The translations under genes were made by a program, and so were the position numbers. The notes beneath the pieces are model-generated. The model made no database searches. It was not told where the DNA came from and saw nothing but the letters and a program-made list of their open reading frames with translations. A stretch of 64,000 nt of DNA. It comes from Anaerocolumna chitinilytica. Lineage in GTDB: Bacteria; Bacillota; Clostridia; Lachnospirales; Lachnospiraceae. The stretch lies in contig NZ_AP023368.1 in the NCBI RefSeq assembly GCF_014218355.1, positions 2,856,001-2,920,000 on the forward strand, in the 5' to 3' direction. This document shows, in pieces, positions 27,642 through 36,684 of the stretch (position 1 is its first letter; each line of letters begins with the position of its first letter).

Positions 27642-29792
27642 ATGAAAGTTAAAATTGCTTTAGCAGGTAATCCTAATAGTGGTAAAACTACCATGTTCAA
27701 TGATTTGACTGGAAGTTCCCAATATGTTGGCAATTGGCCTGGCGTTACTGTTGAAAAGAAAGAAGGAAATCTCAGAGGGCAGAAGGATGTAATTATTCAG
27801 GATTTACCAGGAATCTACTCATTATCTCCTTATACATTGGAAGAAGTGGTTGCCAGAGGATATCTGATTAATGAAAGGCCAGATGCCATTATTAATATTA
27901 TAGATGCATCTAACATTGAAAGAAATCTCTACTTAAGTACGCAGCTTCTTGAACTTGGAATACCGCTGGTAATGGCTCTTAATATGATTGATGTTGTCCG
28001 TAAAAACGGAGATACGATTGATATTCAGAAATTAAAAGAGGATTTAGGCTGCGAAATTATTGAGGCTTCTGCTTTAAAGGGAATCGGTTCCAAAGAAGTT
28101 GCTCAAAAAGCGGTAGAACTTGCAAAGGCTAAAACCGTCATTACTCCAAAACATACATTCTCCGCGGATGTTGAAGAAGCTCTTGCAAAGATTGAAGGAG
28201 TTATTAAGGGTAAAGTTCCAAGTATAAATGAACGTTGGCTGGCTATTAAGCTTTTTGAACAGGATGAAAAAGTTCTAAATGATCTTACACTTGATGAGGG
28301 TGCTTTAAAAGTTATCACAGATATAGTGAAAGAGTGTGAAGACAAGCTTGAAGATGACGGTGAAAGTATTATTACAAACGAACGTTACGGATATATAAGT
28401 AAAGTAGTAAAGAAAGCGGTTCATAAAAAGAGCGGTCCTAAGAGGAATGCAACAGATAAAATTGACAGCATTGTTACGAACAGATGGCTTGCGCTGCCTA
28501 TTTTTGCAGTTGTTATGTTCCTTGTTTATTACATATCAATCTCAACAGTAGGCAGTATGGCAACGGATTGGGTGAATGATGTTCTATTCGGTGAAATCAT
28601 TCCCCCTGCAGTAGGAAATTTTCTTGACTATATCGGAACTGCTGCCTGGCTGAATTCACTAATCTTAGACGGTATTGTAGCCGGTGTTGGTGCAGTTCTT
28701 GGCTTCCTGCCCCAGATGATGGTACTTTTCCTTTGCCTTGCATTTTTGGAAGACTGCGGTTACATGGCAAGAATCGCCTTTATTATGGACCGTATTTTCC
28801 GTAAGTTTGGTTTATCCGGCAAATCTTTTATTCCCATCCTTATCGGAACAGGCTGCGGAGTTCCCGGAATTATGGCAACTCGTACCATTGAAAATGAGCA
28901 CGACCGCAGAATGACAATTATTACAACAACCTTTATACCCTGCAGCGCAAAGCTTCCCATTATTGCTTTGATAGCCGGTGCTTTATTCCCAGGATCCACA
29001 CTTGTTGCACCTTCTGCTTATTTTGTTGGTATGGCAGCAATTATAGTATCCGGTATTATATTAAAGAAAACCAGAATGTTCTCCGGTGATGCTACTCCCT
29101 TTATTATGGAACTTCCTGCTTATCACCTTCCCGGCATTAAGAGCATATTAATTCATGTATGGGATCGTTCCAAAGCATTTATCAGAAAAGCTACCACAGT
29201 TATCCTTCTTGCAACTGTATTGGTATGGTTCTTAAGTACATTCAATTGGAAATTACAAATGGTAGAAACAGAATACTCCATTCTTGCTTCCATCGGTAAG
29301 GTAATTGCACCTATCTTTATTCCTTTAGGATGGGGAAACTGGAAAGCCGCTGTAGCAACAGTAACAGGGTTAATTGCAAAGGAAAATGTAGTTGGTACTT
29401 TTGGTATCCTCTATGGCTATGCTAACGTTGCAGATAATGGCGGTGAATTCTGGAGAAATCTTCAAGGTGAATTCACACAGCTTTCCGCATACAGCTTCCT
29501 GATATTTAATTTACTTTGTGCTCCTTGTTTTGCAGCAATTGGTGCTGTTCGAAGTGAAATGGGTAATGCAAAGTGGACTCTCTTCTCCGTTGGATATCAG
29601 ACAGTGTTTGCATATATTATTGCAACTTCAGTATACCAAATCGGAAGCTTGATCTCCGGTAATGGTTTTCATGTTGGAACAGCCGTTGCGTTCCTGTTTG
29701 TATTGTTATTATTATACCTTCTGGTTCGTAAACCAAGCGAAGTAAATTCCAACAAGAAAGATAGTCGTATAGATACCAGAAAAACAGCATAA
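27642..29792 (+). CDS. feoB: Ferrous iron transporter FeoB
   Basis: A 716-residue inner-membrane Fe(II) transporter. The N-terminal G domain has G1 GNPNSGKT (residues 9-16), G2 in GNWPGVTVEKKEG, G3 DLPGIYSL and G4 NMID. The membrane domain contains the paired Gate motifs with conserved cysteines, seen in IGTGCGVPGIMATR and LLCAPCFAAIGAVRSE. ATG with GGGAGG 9 bases upstream is preferred over an in-frame TTG two codons earlier. It follows feoA-feoA by 27 bases and is followed by the small Cys-rich protein. Confidence 0.96.
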   Translation: MKVKIALAGNPNSGKTTMFNDLTGSSQYVGNWPGVTVEKKEGNLRGQKDVIIQDLPGIYSLSPYTLEEVVARGYLINERPDAIINIIDASNIERNLYLSTQLLELGIPLVMALNMIDVVRKNGDTIDIQKLKEDLGCEIIEASALKGIGSKEVAQKAVELAKAKTVITPKHTFSADVEEALAKIEGVIKGKVPSINERWLAIKLFEQDEKVLNDLTLDEGALKVITDIVKECEDKLEDDGESIITNERYGYISKVVKKAVHKKSGPKRNATDKIDSIVTNRWLALPIFAVVMFLVYYISISTVGSMATDWVNDVLFGEIIPPAVGNFLDYIGTAAWLNSLILDGIVAGVGAVLGFLPQMMVLFLCLAFLEDCGYMARIAFIMDRIFRKFGLSGKSFIPILIGTGCGVPGIMATRTIENEHDRRMTIITTTFIPCSAKLPIIALIAGALFPGSTLVAPSAYFVGMAAIIVSGIILKKTRMFSGDATPFIMELPAYHLPGIKSILIHVWDRSKAFIRKATTVILLATVLVWFLSTFNWKLQMVETEYSILASIGKVIAPIFIPLGWGNWKAAVATVTGLIAKENVVGTFGILYGYANVADNGGEFWRNLQGEFTQLSAYSFLIFNLLCAPCFAAIGAVRSEMGNAKWTLFSVGYQTVFAYIIATSVYQIGSLISGNGFHVGTAVAFLFVLLLLYLLVRKPSEVNSNKKDSRIDTRKTA

Positions 29793-29865
29793 ACAAGTGT
29801 AGTAGTATTAAGGACCTTATCGTTAAGTTTTAGAGCATCGAAAAACTGCTCAGAAAAGAGGTTTT

Positions 29866-30012
29866 ATGTTAGCAACAATTATAGTAGGAGCCATCGTTTT
29901 CGGTGGTATTGGATTTTCCGCCTACAAAACGATTAGAGCAAAAAAGGAAGGTGCTGGCTGCGGCTGTGGCTGCGCTGGCTGCAGTAATGCAGAAGCCTCC
30001 TGTAAAAAGTAA
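29866..30012 (+). CDS. FeoB-associated Cys-rich membrane protein
   Basis: A 48-residue protein. One membrane helix (MLATIIVGAIVFGGIGFSAY) is followed by a basic stretch KTIRAKKEG and a cysteine run, GCGCGCAGCSNAEASCKK. This matches the small protein often found after feoB in Firmicutes and thought to act like a FeoC-type partner. GAAAAGAGG lies upstream of the ATG. A GC-rich hairpin follows directly, so it closes the feo operon. Confidence 0.9.
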   Translation: MLATIIVGAIVFGGIGFSAYKTIRAKKEGAGCGCGCAGCSNAEASCKK

Positions 30013-30016
30013 ATAA

Positions 30017-30057
30017 ATTAGCCGGCAAGAAGCTCTTATAGCCTTTTGCCGGCTAAT
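30017..30057 (+). terminator. Hairpin after the feo operon
   Basis: ATTAGCCGGCAA and its exact complement form a 12-bp stem with a 17-base loop. The expected T run is absent, so termination may be partial, letting transcription reach the Fur-like gene. Confidence 0.6.
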
Positions 30058-30114
30058 CTGATAACCAAAAACATAAGGTAATCCCCCAATGTGCACAGAA
30101 ATGGAGGAATGATT

Positions 30115-30660
30115 ATGAATGTGGCAATGGAAAAAGAGGCAGTATTGGCTAAATTTCATAAAAAGGAACTTATAATTAACCAACTTCGAAAGAAAAAGTT
30201 CCGTATTACAGAACAAAGGCGATTGTTAATTGAAGTTATATTAGAAGATGAATGTTCCAGTTGTAAAGAAATATATTACAAAGCAGTAAAAAAAGACCCG
30301 ACAGTAGGGATTGCAACAGTCTATCGAATGGTTAAAACTTTGGAGGATCTGGGGGTCATTAACCGAAAGAATCTCTATCAAATAGATTATAAAAACTTGA
30401 ATTTAAAAGAAGAACAAGTTCTTTTTATAGATGAGGAAACAGATAAAACTGTAAAAGTAAAAAAAGGCCTGTGGTTTAATGAACTGCAAAAAACTCTTGC
30501 AGCGCAAGGGATAACGGATATTGATAATATTACTGTATTGATTAAGAATCATAAAAATGAGGATGAGGATGAGTATTGCGATGAGGAGCTTTTTGCAAGC
30601 TGCGGCTGCCAAAACACCTCCTGTAAATATCATTGTAAAAAACGTGATAAATTAGCCTGA
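30115..30660 (+). CDS. Fur-family regulator with atypical C-terminus
   Basis: A 181-residue protein. Residues about 20-90 fit the Fur winged helix (FRITEQRRLLIEVILEDECS, then VGIATVYRMVKTLEDLGVI). The C-terminal half lacks the HHxHxxCxxC metal and dimerisation motif of Fur, PerR or Zur. It ends instead in an acidic stretch and the cluster CGCQNTSCKYHCKK. The start at ATG uses GGAGG 7 bases upstream. It directly follows feo, so it likely governs iron uptake. Whether the cysteine tail senses metal is inference. Confidence 0.8.
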   Translation: MNVAMEKEAVLAKFHKKELIINQLRKKKFRITEQRRLLIEVILEDECSSCKEIYYKAVKKDPTVGIATVYRMVKTLEDLGVINRKNLYQIDYKNLNLKEEQVLFIDEETDKTVKVKKGLWFNELQKTLAAQGITDIDNITVLIKNHKNEDEDEYCDEELFASCGCQNTSCKYHCKKRDKLA

Positions 30661-30680
30661 TTGAAATATCCTTTTGGGAA

Positions 30681-30709
30681 AAAAAGCTGTGATAAACAGC
30701 TTTTTTTAT
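30681..30709 (+). terminator. Terminator after the Fur-like gene
   Basis: AAAAAGCTGT pairs with ACAGCTTTTT across a 5-base loop and is followed by TTT, making a compact classic terminator. Confidence 0.9.
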
Positions 30710-30721
30710 TTTAAAAACCTA

Positions 30722-30750
30722 TTGACATTTATATTTTTATAGTGTACTAT
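30722..30750 (+). promoter_or_regulatory. Promoter of the GntR-ABC operon
   Basis: TTGACA, 17 bases, TACTAT. The -10 box lies inside the operator-like repeat described next. The leader to the GntR start is about 105 bases. Confidence 0.8.
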
Positions 30751-30765
30751 TAACTTAGTTCACTA
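30740..30765. promoter_or_regulatory. YtrA-type operator
   Basis: TAGTGTACTA-TTAACT-TAGTTCACTA is a 10-6-10 dyad with 9 of 10 pairs matched. It covers the -10 box. GntR proteins of the YtrA subfamily bind GTG...CAC dyads of this kind, so autorepression by the following gene is expected. Confidence 0.7.
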
Positions 30766-30859
30766 GTAACATATTTGCTTCTTGGTCAGAGATAACATAT
30801 AACTCTGGATATTTTCGAGCAAATATAATATAAGCCGGATAAATAGAAAAGAGGTATCT

Positions 30860-31234
30860 ATGGAATTCGATAATAATATTCCAATCTATATTCAGGTTAT
30901 ACAAGATATTGAGAAAGATATCATAACCGGAAAATTGGGCTTGGGCGAAAAGATGCCTTCGGGCAGAGATTTAGCACTAAAATATAAAATCAACCCTAAT
31001 ACTGCCAGTCGGATATACAAAGAATTGGAAGCACAGGCTATATGCTTTACAAAGAGAGGGTTGGGCACCTTTGTTACAGAAGATGGTGCGAGAGTAGATC
31101 AGATTCGAAAAGACATGGCAAATGATTTACTGGAACAGTTTATATCAGGCATGGATAAGTTAGGAATACAAAAAGCTGAAATATTAGCAATGCTTGAAGA
31201 GAAGTATCTGGAATTCAAAGAAACAAATAATTAA
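30860..31234 (+). CDS. GntR-family regulator, YtrA subfamily
   Basis: A 124-residue regulator. The GntR winged helix (PIYIQVIQDIEKDIITGKLG, with LALKYKINPNTASRIYKELE) is followed by only about 50 residues of helical tail, the short YtrA layout. YtrA proteins repress ABC transporter genes in their own operon and respond to cell-wall antibiotics or stress. An ABC ATPase and permease follow directly, and a matching dyad overlaps its promoter. Confidence 0.92.
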   Translation: MEFDNNIPIYIQVIQDIEKDIITGKLGLGEKMPSGRDLALKYKINPNTASRIYKELEAQAICFTKRGLGTFVTEDGARVDQIRKDMANDLLEQFISGMDKLGIQKAEILAMLEEKYLEFKETNN

Positions 31235-31253
31235 AATAATAGGAGGGAACAAA

Positions 31254-31943
31254 ATGTTATTGGAATGTAATGGAGTTGTTAAAAAATATATGTCAAAGAC
31301 AGCAGTAGATAATCTGTCATTGAACATAGAACGGGGAAAGATATACGCACTTTTAGGGCCGAATGGCAGCGGTAAAACTACATTTATGAAGATTGCTGCA
31401 GGTCTTGTTAAACCGAATAGCGGAAGTATAACTTTCTGCGGAAATCCTATCGGAGTGGAATCAAAGAAGAAGGTTGCCTATATGTCTACAGAACCCTTTT
31501 TCTATAATTACATGACAATTGATGATGTAGGTAAATATTACGAAGACTTCTTCGAAGATTTTGATCGTAAAAGATACGAAGAGCTTCTTGTGAGAATGGA
31601 GCTTAACAAGAAAGACCATGCTAAGGCTTTATCCTCCGGACTTGCTGCGAAACTTAAAATAGCAGCTACTCTTGCCCGTAAATCAGAGCTTTATATGTTA
31701 GATGAACCACTGAACGGAATAGATATTATTTCAAGAGAAAGAGTTATGACCACAATCTTAGAAACAGCAGGAGAGGAAAATACTATTCTAATCTCCAGCC
31801 ATTTAGTGGATGAACTTGAAAAAGTAGTAGATTTCGCAGTTTTTATGAAAAATGGCAGTGTTGTTTTAGAAGGGCATTCAGAGGAGCTCAGAGAAACTCA
31901 TGGAAAGTCTATGGTTGAATTGTATAAAGAGATTTATGCGTAG
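31254..31943 (+). CDS. ABC transporter ATP-binding protein
   Basis: A 229-residue ATPase of the multidrug/YtrB-like type. Walker A is LLGPNGSGKTTFMK near residue 33. The signature position reads ALSSGLAAKLKIAATLA, a weakened LSGG. Walker B is LYMLDEPLNGID. The open frame extends back into the GntR gene, but GGAGGGAAC lies just before this ATG. It pairs with the permease that starts about 28 bases after its stop. Confidence 0.92.
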   Translation: MLLECNGVVKKYMSKTAVDNLSLNIERGKIYALLGPNGSGKTTFMKIAAGLVKPNSGSITFCGNPIGVESKKKVAYMSTEPFFYNYMTIDDVGKYYEDFFEDFDRKRYEELLVRMELNKKDHAKALSSGLAAKLKIAATLARKSELYMLDEPLNGIDIISRERVMTTILETAGEENTILISSHLVDELEKVVDFAVFMKNGSVVLEGHSEELRETHGKSMVELYKEIYA

Positions 31944-31970
31944 TATAGAGAGGTTAAGGAGGAGATTTAC

Positions 31971-32723
31971 ATGTTAAAATTAATGAAATATGAATTGAGA
32001 AAGCAAGCTTTTTCGAAGCTTATAATACTTGTCATAACACTTCTTGGGGAGTTAATGTTTTTTACAGGCTTAGTTCTTAACAGACACAATACCATTGGTC
32101 TTGCCATGGGACTTCTCACCATGTTTACCTTTGGAGCTATGTTTTTTATAGCTTTCGAATCAATTATCACTTATTACAATGACTTAAAGCAAAAACAAAG
32201 CTATATGCTCTTTTTAACACCGAATACACCTTATACCATTGTAGGAGCTAAAGTATTAAGCTCTGGTGTTCAAATAATCTTATCAGGTGTCGTATTTGCC
32301 TTAATCTTTGGTATTGACGGGGCTGCCATGCTGGCAAGATATGCTTCCATTAAACAGATCAAAGAATTGATTACAAGTTTTGTAAATATGCAATTCCATG
32401 TTGAAATCGACGGTAAACTTTTAATCCTTGTCGTACTGGCTTTATTAATATCCTGGATCAGTGTAATAACCCTTGCCTATCTTTCTATTACCTTAAGTAC
32501 CACGTTCCTTGCTGAAAAGAAGGGAAAGGCAATAATAAGCTTTCTTATCTTTATCTTATTGGAGTACATCTTCAGCAAAGGTGTTAATCTGATAATGAAC
32601 ATTCCAAGCTTAACCTTAAGTGCCTCCGGTACCTTAATTTTAAACATCGTATTATATGCGGTAATAACAGCAGTTACCTATCTTGTTACAGCTTGGATGC
32701 TTGATAAAAAGGTTAGTGTTTAA
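31971..32723 (+). CDS. ABC transporter permease
   Basis: A 250-residue integral membrane protein with six hydrophobic segments: the first at about 18-38 and the second at 47-70, with the last ending near the C-terminal LVTAWMLDKKVSV. There is no recognisable substrate domain. It resembles permeases of YtrA-controlled exporters. AAGGAGGAG precedes the ATG. It ends the operon at a bidirectional terminator. Confidence 0.88.
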   Translation: MLKLMKYELRKQAFSKLIILVITLLGELMFFTGLVLNRHNTIGLAMGLLTMFTFGAMFFIAFESIITYYNDLKQKQSYMLFLTPNTPYTIVGAKVLSSGVQIILSGVVFALIFGIDGAAMLARYASIKQIKELITSFVNMQFHVEIDGKLLILVVLALLISWISVITLAYLSITLSTTFLAEKKGKAIISFLIFILLEYIFSKGVNLIMNIPSLTLSASGTLILNIVLYAVITAVTYLVTAWMLDKKVSV

Positions 32724-32730
32724 GTAAATA

Positions 32731-32771
32731 AAGCAAAAAAAAATTCCCTTAAAGGGAATTTTTTTTTGCTT
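32731..32771. terminator. Bidirectional terminator
   Basis: A perfect 20-bp palindrome with a one-base centre. Each strand reads an A9 run, TTCCCTT, AAGGGAA and a T9 run. It separates the ABC permease from the convergent small gene and can stop transcription from both sides. Confidence 0.93.
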
Positions 32772-33084
32772 AAACAATAATTGCATTTTCAGAAGATATC
32801 TTATTTATTTCTTCTTCGATAAGACTTAAAATAGCCTTATGGTAATCTTTAACTTCCAGTTGCTTTCTCTTTATATCAAAGTATATAATCTCAAAGGGAA
32901 TACTACCAACTTTCGCACCTTTCGACAAAAGAAGGATTTCTCTGTCTTTATAATCCAGGGTTACTGGTTTTGCAGCGGAAGTGAAGGGAATTTCACCAAT
33001 ACATAGTTTAAAGATGACTTCTTTCATTAAATCAGATTCCGTCTTAGAACTATCAAATTCATTATGGTTGTTTATTAAATTCAT
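32770..33084 (-). CDS. Hypothetical protein
   Basis: A 104-residue soluble protein that I do not recognise. It starts MNLINNHNEFDSSKTESDLM and has a middle strand-rich part (PVTLDYKDREILLLSKG, then FEIIYFDIKRKQLEVKDYH) and a helical end. The ATG used follows AAAGGGCAG; an in-frame ATG ten codons earlier lacks a site. It ends on the shared bidirectional terminator, which supports it being a real transcription unit. Confidence 0.55.
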   Translation of the reverse strand: MNLINNHNEFDSSKTESDLMKEVIFKLCIGEIPFTSAAKPVTLDYKDREILLLSKGAKVGSIPFEIIYFDIKRKQLEVKDYHKAILSLIEEEINKISSENAIIV

Positions 33085-33221
33085 AATAACTGCCCTTTCG
33101 CCTTTTTTCTTCATAATATACTATGCTTTTTAAAATAATGCAATAGGTTAATTAATTTTTTGTAAATTATTATAAAGAAAGTATGAAATTGGGGGAGCTA
33201 TTGATTATAATGACAATAGTA

Positions 33222-33250
33222 TTGACAAAATCAACAGGTATCAGTATGAT
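33222..33250 (+). promoter_or_regulatory. Promoter of the cysteine desulfurase gene
   Basis: TTGACA, 17 bases, TATGAT; the predicted start of transcription is about 50 bases before the gene. Confidence 0.8.
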
Positions 33251-33307
33251 AAACTTCGTACGTTATGAATGAAGTTTTAGATATTGGAAAGGGTATGGTA
33301 CTTTTTA

Positions 33308-34426
33308 ATGATATATTTAGATTATGCTGCACACACACCGGTATGTGAAGAGGTATTAGAAGCGTTTCAAATAGCGGCAAAAGAGTTTATCGGTAATCCG
33401 AACTCCCCCCATACTCCCGGTGTCCTGGCGAAAAAAAGACTGGAGAAGGCCTCTGAGAATATAGGACATATCCTTCATGCTAAGACAAATGAAATTATTT
33501 ATACCTCCGGTGCCAGTGAATCAAATAATTTAGCAATAAAGGGTATTGCAAAAAATTATCAAAGATATGGAAAACACATTATTACATCCTTTTTAGAACA
33601 TGCTTCTGTGACAGGTACGGTGGCTGCTCTTAAAAATGAAGGTTACGAAGTAGATTTTGTAAATGTTACAAAAGATGGTATAATTGATTTAGAACATTTA
33701 AAAGAGCTGCTGCGGGAAGATACTATATTAGTATCTACAGCACTCGTAGATAGTGAAATTGGAATAATTCAGCCTATTGATAGGATCTATGAGCTGGTAA
33801 AGACAATGCCACACTGCTTTTTTCATGTAGACGCAACCCAGGCGGTAGGTAAAATACCTGTTGCCTTTGATAATATGGACCTTATGACTATATCAGGACA
33901 TAAAATATATGGTTTAACCGGCTGCGGTGCTTTATTAAAAAAAGAAAACATTATGCTGGAACCCTTAATACATGGCGGCATCAGTACTACAAGCTTTCGA
34001 AGCGGTACACCTGCCCTGGCTCTGTGTATTTCCTTAGAAAGTGCAGTTAAGTATACAACGGAGCATCTGAGTGAATTCTACGAGCTGGTTAAGAATAAGA
34101 ATTTAATGATTCGAAGAGCATTAGCGAAGAATAAAAACATAATTATTCATACTCCACTGGAAGGTTCTCCTTATATTTTGAATCTGAGTTTAAAAGGAGT
34201 AAATACCAATGCCTTACAGGCTGTACTCGATGAGAAAGGGATTTGCGTTGCAACAAAATCAGCTTGTTGTGCGGTGAACACTGTCTCAAAACCGGTCTAT
34301 GCCATGACAAAGGATAAAAAGCTTTCACTTGCAACTTTGCGTATCAGTTTGAGTCATTTAACAACGATAGAAGAGATAGAGAGCTTTCTTGAGGTTTTTG
34401 AAGATGCTATATTAAAGAATTCCTAA
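33308..34426 (+). CDS. Cysteine desulfurase (NifS/IscS family)
   Basis: A PLP enzyme that takes sulfur from cysteine onto an active-site cysteine for Fe-S clusters or tRNA thiolation. In its 372 residues, MIYLDYAAHTPVCEEVLEAF is the usual opening, SGASESNNLAIKG binds PLP, and SGHKIYGLTGCGAL holds the PLP lysine. The active cysteine is in ATKSACCAV. The opening motif places the start at ATG, but the ribosome site is poor there and an upstream in-frame TTG is possible. A TtcA-like thiolation enzyme follows after 135 bases, a likely sulfur acceptor. Confidence 0.9.
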   Translation: MIYLDYAAHTPVCEEVLEAFQIAAKEFIGNPNSPHTPGVLAKKRLEKASENIGHILHAKTNEIIYTSGASESNNLAIKGIAKNYQRYGKHIITSFLEHASVTGTVAALKNEGYEVDFVNVTKDGIIDLEHLKELLREDTILVSTALVDSEIGIIQPIDRIYELVKTMPHCFFHVDATQAVGKIPVAFDNMDLMTISGHKIYGLTGCGALLKKENIMLEPLIHGGISTTSFRSGTPALALCISLESAVKYTTEHLSEFYELVKNKNLMIRRALAKNKNIIIHTPLEGSPYILNLSLKGVNTNALQAVLDEKGICVATKSACCAVNTVSKPVYAMTKDKKLSLATLRISLSHLTTIEEIESFLEVFEDAILKNS

Positions 34427-34561
34427 CATTTTCAGAACTTTATTAGTAACTGAGATAAGGTATTTAATTTTTACGGGCATAAAGACAGGAAGTTCAGAAA
34501 GAACACAACGCGGTCTGATTGTTTAATTCGCGAAGATTAAATATTTAGAAAAGAGGTTTAT

Positions 34562-35434
34562 ATGGAAAAGCAAATAGAAAAACATGTAGAAATAGAAAGA
34601 AGTATTATTAAAAGATTTCGTAAGGAGATATGGCGGAAGTTCATAACTGCAGTGAATGATTATGAGTTAATCAAAGAGGGTGATAAAATAGCAGTATGTA
34701 TTTCCGGCGGAAAAGATTCCATGCTCCTGGCAAAATGCATGCAGGAGTTGAAAAAACATGGCAAGGTTCACTTTGACCTTGTTTTTATGGTAATGGATCC
34801 GGGTTACAATCCTTATAACAAGCAAATAATTCTGGATAATGCAGAATATCTCAATATTCCTATTGAAGTATTTAACAGTAATATATTCGAAGTTGTAGCT
34901 TCTGTTCCCGATTCTCCCTGTTATCTCTGTGCCAAGATGAGAAGAGGCTATCTCTATAAGCATGCGAAGGAATTAGGCTGTAACAAAATTGCTCTTGGTC
35001 ATCATTTTGACGATGTAATCGAAACAGTGCTTATGAGTATGTTATACAGCGGTCAGATGAAAGGAATGATGCCAAAGCTTCACAGTACCAATCATGAGGG
35101 CATGGAACTCATTCGTCCACTGTATATGGTTAAGGAAGCCGATATACTGGCATGGAAGAAGTATAATAACCTCACCTTTATACAATGTGCCTGCCGTCTT
35201 ACAGAGAATTGTATGCTTGGGGATAATGGTATGGGTTCCAAGCGTCAGGAGATGAAAGAACTAGTTAAGAAATTTCGTCAGACAAGCAGCGTAATCGATA
35301 TGAATATTTTTAGAAGTATCCATAACGTAAACCTTGATACAATGATCGGTTATCAAAAAGGTCAGGTAGAGCACAGCTTTTTAGATGATTATGATGACAG
35401 AGTCACAATGAACACCATAACAGAAGAGGACTAA
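34562..35434 (+). CDS. PP-loop tRNA thiolation enzyme, TtcA-like
   Basis: A 290-residue ATPase of the PP-loop type. SGGKDSML near residue 50 adenylates the target base. The cysteines of SPCYLCAKMRRG and the later QCACRLTENC resemble those that hold the iron-sulfur cluster in TtcA, which makes 2-thiocytidine in tRNA. ALGHHFDDVIETVL is the second PP-loop family motif. The position just after a cysteine desulfurase and before queA supports a tRNA modification role. The exact base modified is inference. Confidence 0.85.
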   Translation: MEKQIEKHVEIERSIIKRFRKEIWRKFITAVNDYELIKEGDKIAVCISGGKDSMLLAKCMQELKKHGKVHFDLVFMVMDPGYNPYNKQIILDNAEYLNIPIEVFNSNIFEVVASVPDSPCYLCAKMRRGYLYKHAKELGCNKIALGHHFDDVIETVLMSMLYSGQMKGMMPKLHSTNHEGMELIRPLYMVKEADILAWKKYNNLTFIQCACRLTENCMLGDNGMGSKRQEMKELVKKFRQTSSVIDMNIFRSIHNVNLDTMIGYQKGQVEHSFLDDYDDRVTMNTITEED

Positions 35435-35535
35435 GGTTCAGGACTAAATGGTAGGAAGGTACTATCTTAGTTATTATAATACAGATGTTACCGGAAAGGG
35501 AAACTTTCTGGTAAGGATTATTTAGGAGGTTTGCT

Positions 35536-36594
35536 TTGAAGACAGAAGATTTTAATTATGATTTACCGGAAGAATTAATTGCACAGGACCCTTTGGAAGA
35601 CCGTTCCAGTTCAAGACTGATGGTTCTTAACAAAGAGAACGGTGAAGTTACACATAGAATATTTAAAGAGATTACGGAATATCTTAAACCCGGTGATTGC
35701 CTGGTTATTAATAATACAAAAGTAATCCCAGCAAGACTTCTTGGAGAGAAAATCCATGATAAAGATATACTGGGAGGAGATAAGGATACTCATGGCGCTA
35801 AAATTGAACTTCTTTTATTAAAACGCCGAGATAATGATATCTGGGAAACTCTTGTAAAACCAGGTAAAAAAGCAAGAACAGGAACTAAGATCAACTTCGG
35901 GAATGGTCTTCTGACGGCAGAAATTGTTGATCAACTAGAAGACGGTAACCGTTTGGTACAGTTCCATTATAAAGGGATTTTTGAAGAGATTTTAGACCAG
36001 CTTGGAGAGATGCCTCTGCCGCCGTATATTACCCATGAGCTTGCAGATAAAAACAGATATCAAACAGTCTATGCGAAAGAAGAAGGTTCTGCAGCCGCGC
36101 CTACAGCCGGACTGCATTTTACAAAGGAACTTCTTGCACAGATTGAAGCAATGGGAATTCCCATAGTCAATGTCACTCTTCATGTAGGGCTTGGCACTTT
36201 CCGTCCTGTAAAAGTAGAAAACGTACTGGAGCATCATATGCATACAGAGTTCTACCAGGTTTCATCAGAAGCTGCGGAACTCATTAATAATACCAGGAGA
36301 AATGGCGGAAGAGTTATATGTGTTGGTACTACTAGCTGCCGTACGGTGGAATCTGCCGCAGATGAGGAGGGAGTTGTACATCCCGGAAGCGGTGATACAT
36401 CAATCTTCATATATCCGGGGTACAAATTCAAAGTCCTGGATGCTTTAATAACAAATTTCCATCTGCCGGAATCCACTCTTATGATGTTAGTTTCAGCACT
36501 TGCCGGAAGAGATAATATTATGGCAGCATATAAAGAGGCAGTTCAGGAGCGCTATCGTTTCTTTAGCTTTGGAGATGCCATGTTAATTATGTAA
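35536..36594 (+). CDS. queA: S-adenosylmethionine:tRNA ribosyltransferase-isomerase
   Basis: Makes epoxyqueuosine at tRNA position 34 from preQ1 and SAM. The 352 residues begin [20 protein letters not shown] and contain [13 protein letters not shown] and [10 protein letters not shown], all typical of QueA. The end, FGDAMLIM, is the normal C-terminus. The start is TTG, set by AGGAGG 6 bases upstream. No other queuosine gene is in the window. Confidence 0.95.
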   Translation: MKTEDFNYDLPEELIAQDPLEDRSSSRLMVLNKENGEVTHRIFKEITEYLKPGDCLVINNTKVIPARLLGEKIHDKDILGGDKDTHGAKIELLLLKRRDNDIWETLVKPGKKARTGTKINFGNGLLTAEIVDQLEDGNRLVQFHYKGIFEEILDQLGEMPLPPYITHELADKNRYQTVYAKEEGSAAAPTAGLHFTKELLAQIEAMGIPIVNVTLHVGLGTFRPVKVENVLEHHMHTEFYQVSSEAAELINNTRRNGGRVICVGTTSCRTVESAADEEGVVHPGSGDTSIFIYPGYKFKVLDALITNFHLPESTLMMLVSALAGRDNIMAAYKEAVQERYRFFSFGDAMLIM

Positions 36595-36615
36595 TTTGGA
36601 TATAATATATAAAAT

Positions 36616-36654
36616 TAGGGCTGTTGCATTTTATCGCACAATGCAACAGCCCTA
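36616..36654. terminator. Shared terminator between queA and aroA
   Basis: TAGGGCTGTTGCATT and its exact complement form a 15-bp stem with a 9-base loop between convergent genes. Confidence 0.85.
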
Positions 36655-36684
36655 TATATATCCTGAAATAATAAAAATAGATGT

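Noticed and set aside
28103..28999. Minus-strand frames of about 80 codons within feoB
   Set aside because: They lie wholly inside a conserved gene, read serine/isoleucine-rich antisense of it, and have no ribosome site.
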